Shown in pieces: positions 30,967-34,100 of a DNA stretch of 34,100 nt. Numbering within the stretch: position 1 is the stretch's first letter; every line of letters starts with the position of its first letter. The position numbers and the translations under genes are program-made. Below the pieces are notes generated by a model. That model made no database searches. It worked only from the letters and a program-made list of their open reading frames with translations, and was not told the origin of the DNA. Source of the DNA: Spirochaetia bacterium (GTDB lineage Bacteria; Spirochaetota; Leptospiria; Leptospirales; Leptonemataceae); NCBI GenBank assembly GCA_021413825.1, contig JAIOPQ010000016.1, positions 1 through 34,100 on the forward strand, read 5' to 3'.

Positions 30967-32883
30967 ATGTGCGGAATAGCCGGGGCGTTTGATCTGCGGG
31001 GCAGCCGCACGTTTCCAGGTGACTTACTGGCGCGCATGTCAGCCGTGCTTTCGCGCCGCGGCCCAGATGCGGATGGATTCATCTCTGAACCCGGATACGC
31101 TGCAACTGTTAGAAGATTGATTCTGCGGGATGCTGCCGGTGGCAAACAGCCCATGCGTGATAATCGAGGGTCGATCTGTTTAAATGGAGAGTTGTTTTCT
31201 TTTGCAAGAGATCGAACACGCCTTGAGCAGATGGGAGTTGTGTTTGAAACGCGCAGCGATACGGAAGTATTTCTCAAAGGCCTGCATCACGAAGGCTTGA
31301 GCTTCCTTTCCAATGCCGATGGGCAGTTTTCTTTCGCCTACCGCGACGCTCACCATTTACTTCTGGCCCGCGATACATCCGGGATCACGCCACTCTTCTT
31401 TGCCGAAGTTGAAGGCTGGCTTCTGTTTGCCTCTGAAGTAAAAGGTATCCTGGCATCGGGCATGATTCGATCTGCGCTCAATAATCTGGCCGTGGATCGC
31501 ATCCTAACACTTTTGGCGTCTGCTCCTGGAGAATCCTGCTTTGTCGGAATCCATTCCCTCCGGCCCGGGCAGCTCTTGCGGACACAGGGCAGAACATGGA
31601 CGTTAAGCGCTTTTTCCGATGTCAGGCCCGAATCAGAGGAAGTCATTTCCATCCGTGAACCCGGGCAGATCGATCGCCTTGAGGGATTGCTTCTCGACTC
31701 CGTTGCGCGCAGGCTCGAGGCCGATGTTCCTGTCGGGTTGTATCTGAGCGGCGGGGTTGATTCCTCATTAATTGCTGCTATGGCCAGCCGGTTAAGCCCT
31801 CAGAAGTTAACGACATACAGCATTCGCCTTAACAACGATTCATCAAAAACAGATGAGAGCGATTTTGCAGCAATGACCGCAGCTAGCCACGGGCTGCGTC
31901 ACCTGGTTCTAACAGTTACTCCAGGCGATCTCATGAACAATTTTCCAAATGCAGTTCTGGCAGCGGAGATGCCGATTCTGGATCATGCAAATATTTGCCT
32001 CCTCATGCTTGCGCAACTTGCACGCGAAGATGGCTCAAGAGCAGTTCTTTCTGGAGAAGGAGCCGATGAAGCTTTTGCGGGGTATCCCTGGCACGCCTGG
32101 AGCAACCCCGCGTTACGCATTCCCCTGGAATGGATGGCGCATAACGTTTCCTCTCAACTTACTCGGCAAACCGTCCAACCATTTTGGGGGCTAAATCAGT
32201 ACTTACTGTTCAGTGCCTTGGCTTCCCTGCGCAGTCATTTCTATTCTAAACAATTCCTGGAAGAAGTTATGGAAAACGCTCCCTCAAATCCGTGGAAATC
32301 TTTCACGCCCAGTATGCAGGGCTCAGGATCTCGGTTGCAAAAATCCCTGGACTTTGATCGCGAATGGTTGCTGGCGGGCCACCTACTTGCAGATAAGGGC
32401 GATCGTGTTTCAATGTTTTCTTCAGTAGAAGCCAGGTATCCGTTTTTGGATCCCAGCATAAAGCGAATGTCAAGTCGTCTGGCTGATAGTTGGAAGATGC
32501 GTGACTATTCAAACAAGTGGATTTTGAGAAAGGTCGCTGAAAGGTATCTGTCCAGGGAAACCGCATGGCGTAAGAAGCACCTGTTTAGAACGGAACCTGT
32601 CATTCATGGCCCGGGGAGGCCGCGCTGGGTAGATCAGCTGCTTTCACCAGAATCGATTAGCCATACTGGTCTATTTGATCCACGCCTGGTCCAGAAACAT
32701 TTGGCAGCGCGCCAGCAACCTCACTTCTGGCCTCGGAATCCGTTTCTAGAAGTTGGCCTTTCAGGCGTAGTCAGCACACAGTTACTACATCATCTTTTCT
32801 GCGGCGGCGGGCTATGCGACCTGCCAACGTCAGGCGCCCCTGTGAAAACTAACTCAATTAAACATCCAGAACTCAGTATCTAA
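30967..32883 (+). CDS. asnB: Glutamine-hydrolysing asparagine synthetase
   Basis: A 638-aa class II amidotransferase. The N-terminal Ntn domain starts MCGIAGAFDL with the catalytic Cys2, then RRGPDADG, LNGELFSF and RSDTEVFLKGL, so the glutaminase half is intact. The synthetase half has the pyrophosphate loop GLYLSGGVDSSLIAAMASRL, SGEGADEAFAGYPWH and EARYPFLDP, followed by RKVAERYLS. It makes asparagine from aspartate, ATP and glutamine. AsnB-like enzymes also amidate cell-wall or secondary-metabolite substrates, and the 25-aa C-terminal tail differs from housekeeping forms, so the substrate is not certain. No good ribosome site precedes the ATG. It is divergent from the lipocalin and its stop overlaps the PLD gene tail by 11 bp. 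Confidence 0.87.
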   Translation: MCGIAGAFDLRGSRTFPGDLLARMSAVLSRRGPDADGFISEPGYAATVRRLILRDAAGGKQPMRDNRGSICLNGELFSFARDRTRLEQMGVVFETRSDTEVFLKGLHHEGLSFLSNADGQFSFAYRDAHHLLLARDTSGITPLFFAEVEGWLLFASEVKGILASGMIRSALNNLAVDRILTLLASAPGESCFVGIHSLRPGQLLRTQGRTWTLSAFSDVRPESEEVISIREPGQIDRLEGLLLDSVARRLEADVPVGLYLSGGVDSSLIAAMASRLSPQKLTTYSIRLNNDSSKTDESDFAAMTAASHGLRHLVLTVTPGDLMNNFPNAVLAAEMPILDHANICLLMLAQLAREDGSRAVLSGEGADEAFAGYPWHAWSNPALRIPLEWMAHNVSSQLTRQTVQPFWGLNQYLLFSALASLRSHFYSKQFLEEVMENAPSNPWKSFTPSMQGSGSRLQKSLDFDREWLLAGHLLADKGDRVSMFSSVEARYPFLDPSIKRMSSRLADSWKMRDYSNKWILRKVAERYLSRETAWRKKHLFRTEPVIHGPGRPRWVDQLLSPESISHTGLFDPRLVQKHLAARQQPHFWPRNPFLEVGLSGVVSTQLLHHLFCGGGLCDLPTSGAPVKTNSIKHPELSI

Positions 32884-34100
32884 ATCCCAGCCAATCTGCA
32901 ACTCGTATTAGAATCAGGAAGACAAACGCATGCGTTCTGTGTTTGAAAAACTCTGCCATTCCCATATCTTTATAGCACCTCACTGGAACTGACATATTCC
33001 AGATTTCCTCAAAATGCCGTTCAAATTGTCTAACCACAAAGGGATTACGAACAAGAACATTGGTCTCAAGCCAGGCGCCAGAAAAGGAATTCGGCGTAAA
33101 GTTAGCCTGCCCGGCAATCAGGCACGGTTTTGCACTCAAGGCAATTGCCTTCAAGTGCATCATTTCAAGATGTCGAGACGGGAATACTCGCAACTCAACG
33201 CGTGGTGCAGACCTGCACCTGTGCACGCAGGCCAGATTCACGGTATTTCTCAAAATAAAATGGAGCAAGCGAGGAAGGGACAGAGCATGACAATTATCTA
33301 TCAGAATACGCACCCGAACTCTGGACCCAACGTCAATTAGCCTTTCCAGAGTTGTGAGATCAGAGAAGTATGCGGAAGCAACTCGAATCTCGCCGGACCT
33401 TGCACTCTCAAGCTCTGCAAGAATTGCGCTGTGGATGGCCGGGCCTCCGTCGAGTACCTCAGTGCCATCCTGGCTCTCCTCTGGCTCTTTCATCGGTCTG
33501 AAAAAAGAAAGTGTGGCCCGCTCCTCCTGGGTGAACGCCAACGGCAACGCAAGGGCATCTTCCAGAGAACCCAGCGCAATGGAGTACAAATGGCGAGCTG
33601 GACCATTTCGAAGTAAAAAGGTGTTTTCCTGCCAGAGCCTGGCCTGATCGATCAGATTGTGCGAAAACACGATTCCGGCCCGACCGGAATCAATTACAAT
33701 GTTTTTTCTATGATCCTCAACGTTATGCGCCGTCTGCCAGCGCTGCTGCAGCGTGGCCCAGCGATTCTTCTCCATTTCCTGGCTACCTTCTTTATTGTGC
33801 GACAGGGCTATCATTCCTCTTGCATGCGCGGTTCTGGCGAGGCTTGCGTTCAGGACTATAATTTGCGCATCCTCTAAGCGGTGACGCGTGAGTGGAAACT
33901 TTCTGTAATGAGTGCGTGAGGCTTCTGCGATTGTCTGGCTATCCAGGATTACAATGATCTTGAGCTCCGGTTTCTGGCGCTTTGCTTCAATCAACCAGTT
34001 CGCAACTTCTCCGGCCCAGGGTAGGCAATCCACAGGTAGCAAGGTTCGTAGCTCTCCACTGGCGGCAAAAAGATACATTTGCACAATGATGCTTTCTTTC
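32873..34100 (-). CDS. Phospholipase D-family protein, N-terminus outside the window
   Basis: At least 408 aa; the frame stays open to the right edge, and KESIIVQMYLFAAS at the edge is already inside the domain, so the real start lies beyond 34100. Two PLD half-domains are visible. The first has a full HKD motif in EDHRKNIVIDSGRAGIVFSHNL (His, Lys and Asp in HxKx4D). The second reads MMHLKAIALSAKPCLIAGQANFTPNSFSG, with Ser in place of the motif Asp. The C-terminus is a hydrophobic helix (FVFLILIRVADWL), perhaps a membrane tail. PLD enzymes include phosphatidyltransferases, cardiolipin synthases and nucleases; the N-terminal signal needed to decide is missing. It converges with asnB, overlapping it by 11 bp. 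Confidence 0.82.
   Translation of the reverse strand, partial: KESIIVQMYLFAASGELRTLLPVDCLPWAGEVANWLIEAKRQKPELKIIVILDSQTIAEASRTHYRKFPLTRHRLEDAQIIVLNASLARTAHARGMIALSHNKEGSQEMEKNRWATLQQRWQTAHNVEDHRKNIVIDSGRAGIVFSHNLIDQARLWQENTFLLRNGPARHLYSIALGSLEDALALPLAFTQEERATLSFFRPMKEPEESQDGTEVLDGGPAIHSAILAELESARSGEIRVASAYFSDLTTLERLIDVGSRVRVRILIDNCHALSLPRLLHFILRNTVNLACVHRCRSAPRVELRVFPSRHLEMMHLKAIALSAKPCLIAGQANFTPNSFSGAWLETNVLVRNPFVVRQFERHFEEIWNMSVPVRCYKDMGMAEFFKHRTHAFVFLILIRVADWLGFRY

Overview
The window looks like chromosome from a diderm spirochaete, most likely the order Leptospirales (relatives of Leptospira, Leptonema or Turneriella). This is inferred from content, not from a marker gene. Three proteins carry short spirochaetal lipoboxes (LSSC, LVSC, LVSC). 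There are lipid A genes (lpxI, lpxB), a TolC-type channel, a 7TM-DISM histidine kinase, and a B12 acyl-CoA mutase with its GTPase. Base composition is intermediate (roughly half GC by eye). I saw no rRNA, tRNA, CRISPR array, IS element or phage gene.

Layout. 1-3860: a truncated lipoprotein gene (minus), then divergent tetR, an SDR oxidoreductase and ilvD; ilvD is broken by a 13-bp tandem duplication. Two perfect palindromes with the same half-site (CGGAATGA) precede tetR and the SDR gene and are the probable TetR operators. 3880-5820: small genes (two DUF1801 proteins, one DUF6941-like protein, one coiled-coil membrane protein). 5850-8920: an ethylmalonyl/methylmalonyl-CoA mutase and meaB, coupled through a stop/start overlap whose only plausible start is ATA. 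8950-15724: a compact same-strand run of a seven-repeat FG-GAP lipoprotein, a NarL-type response regulator, a 7TM-DISM histidine kinase, an unknown protein and a TolC-like channel. This run is my best candidate for an undescribed system. 15785-21196: DUF2252, a UbiA-family prenyltransferase, fmdB, lpxI, lpxB and argF. 21203-23653: a DUF4254 gene followed by a GT9 glycosyltransferase (minus strand, apparent CTG start), divergent from a tandem-ACT protein. 23780-27467: DUF1905, a probable outer-membrane protein, a membrane-anchored exported protein and a secreted Cys-rich hydrolase-like protein, with a clear intrinsic terminator between the last two. 27813-34100: a membrane-bound sigma-54 activator (7TM, GAF, AAA+, Fis HTH), a lipocalin lipoprotein, a glutamine-dependent asparagine synthetase and a PLD-family protein that runs off the right edge.

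How genes work together. The mutase and MeaB form an enzyme and chaperone pair. LpxI and LpxB catalyse consecutive lipid A steps and their genes overlap by 4 nt. DUF4254/GT9 and the UbiA protein fit envelope glycan assembly. The FG-GAP, regulator, kinase, unknown and TolC genes fit a surface-sensing and export module. Several genes appear to depend on unusual initiation (leaderless starts, ATA, CTG). These may be real or may reflect base errors; the ilvD duplication should be read with the same caution.
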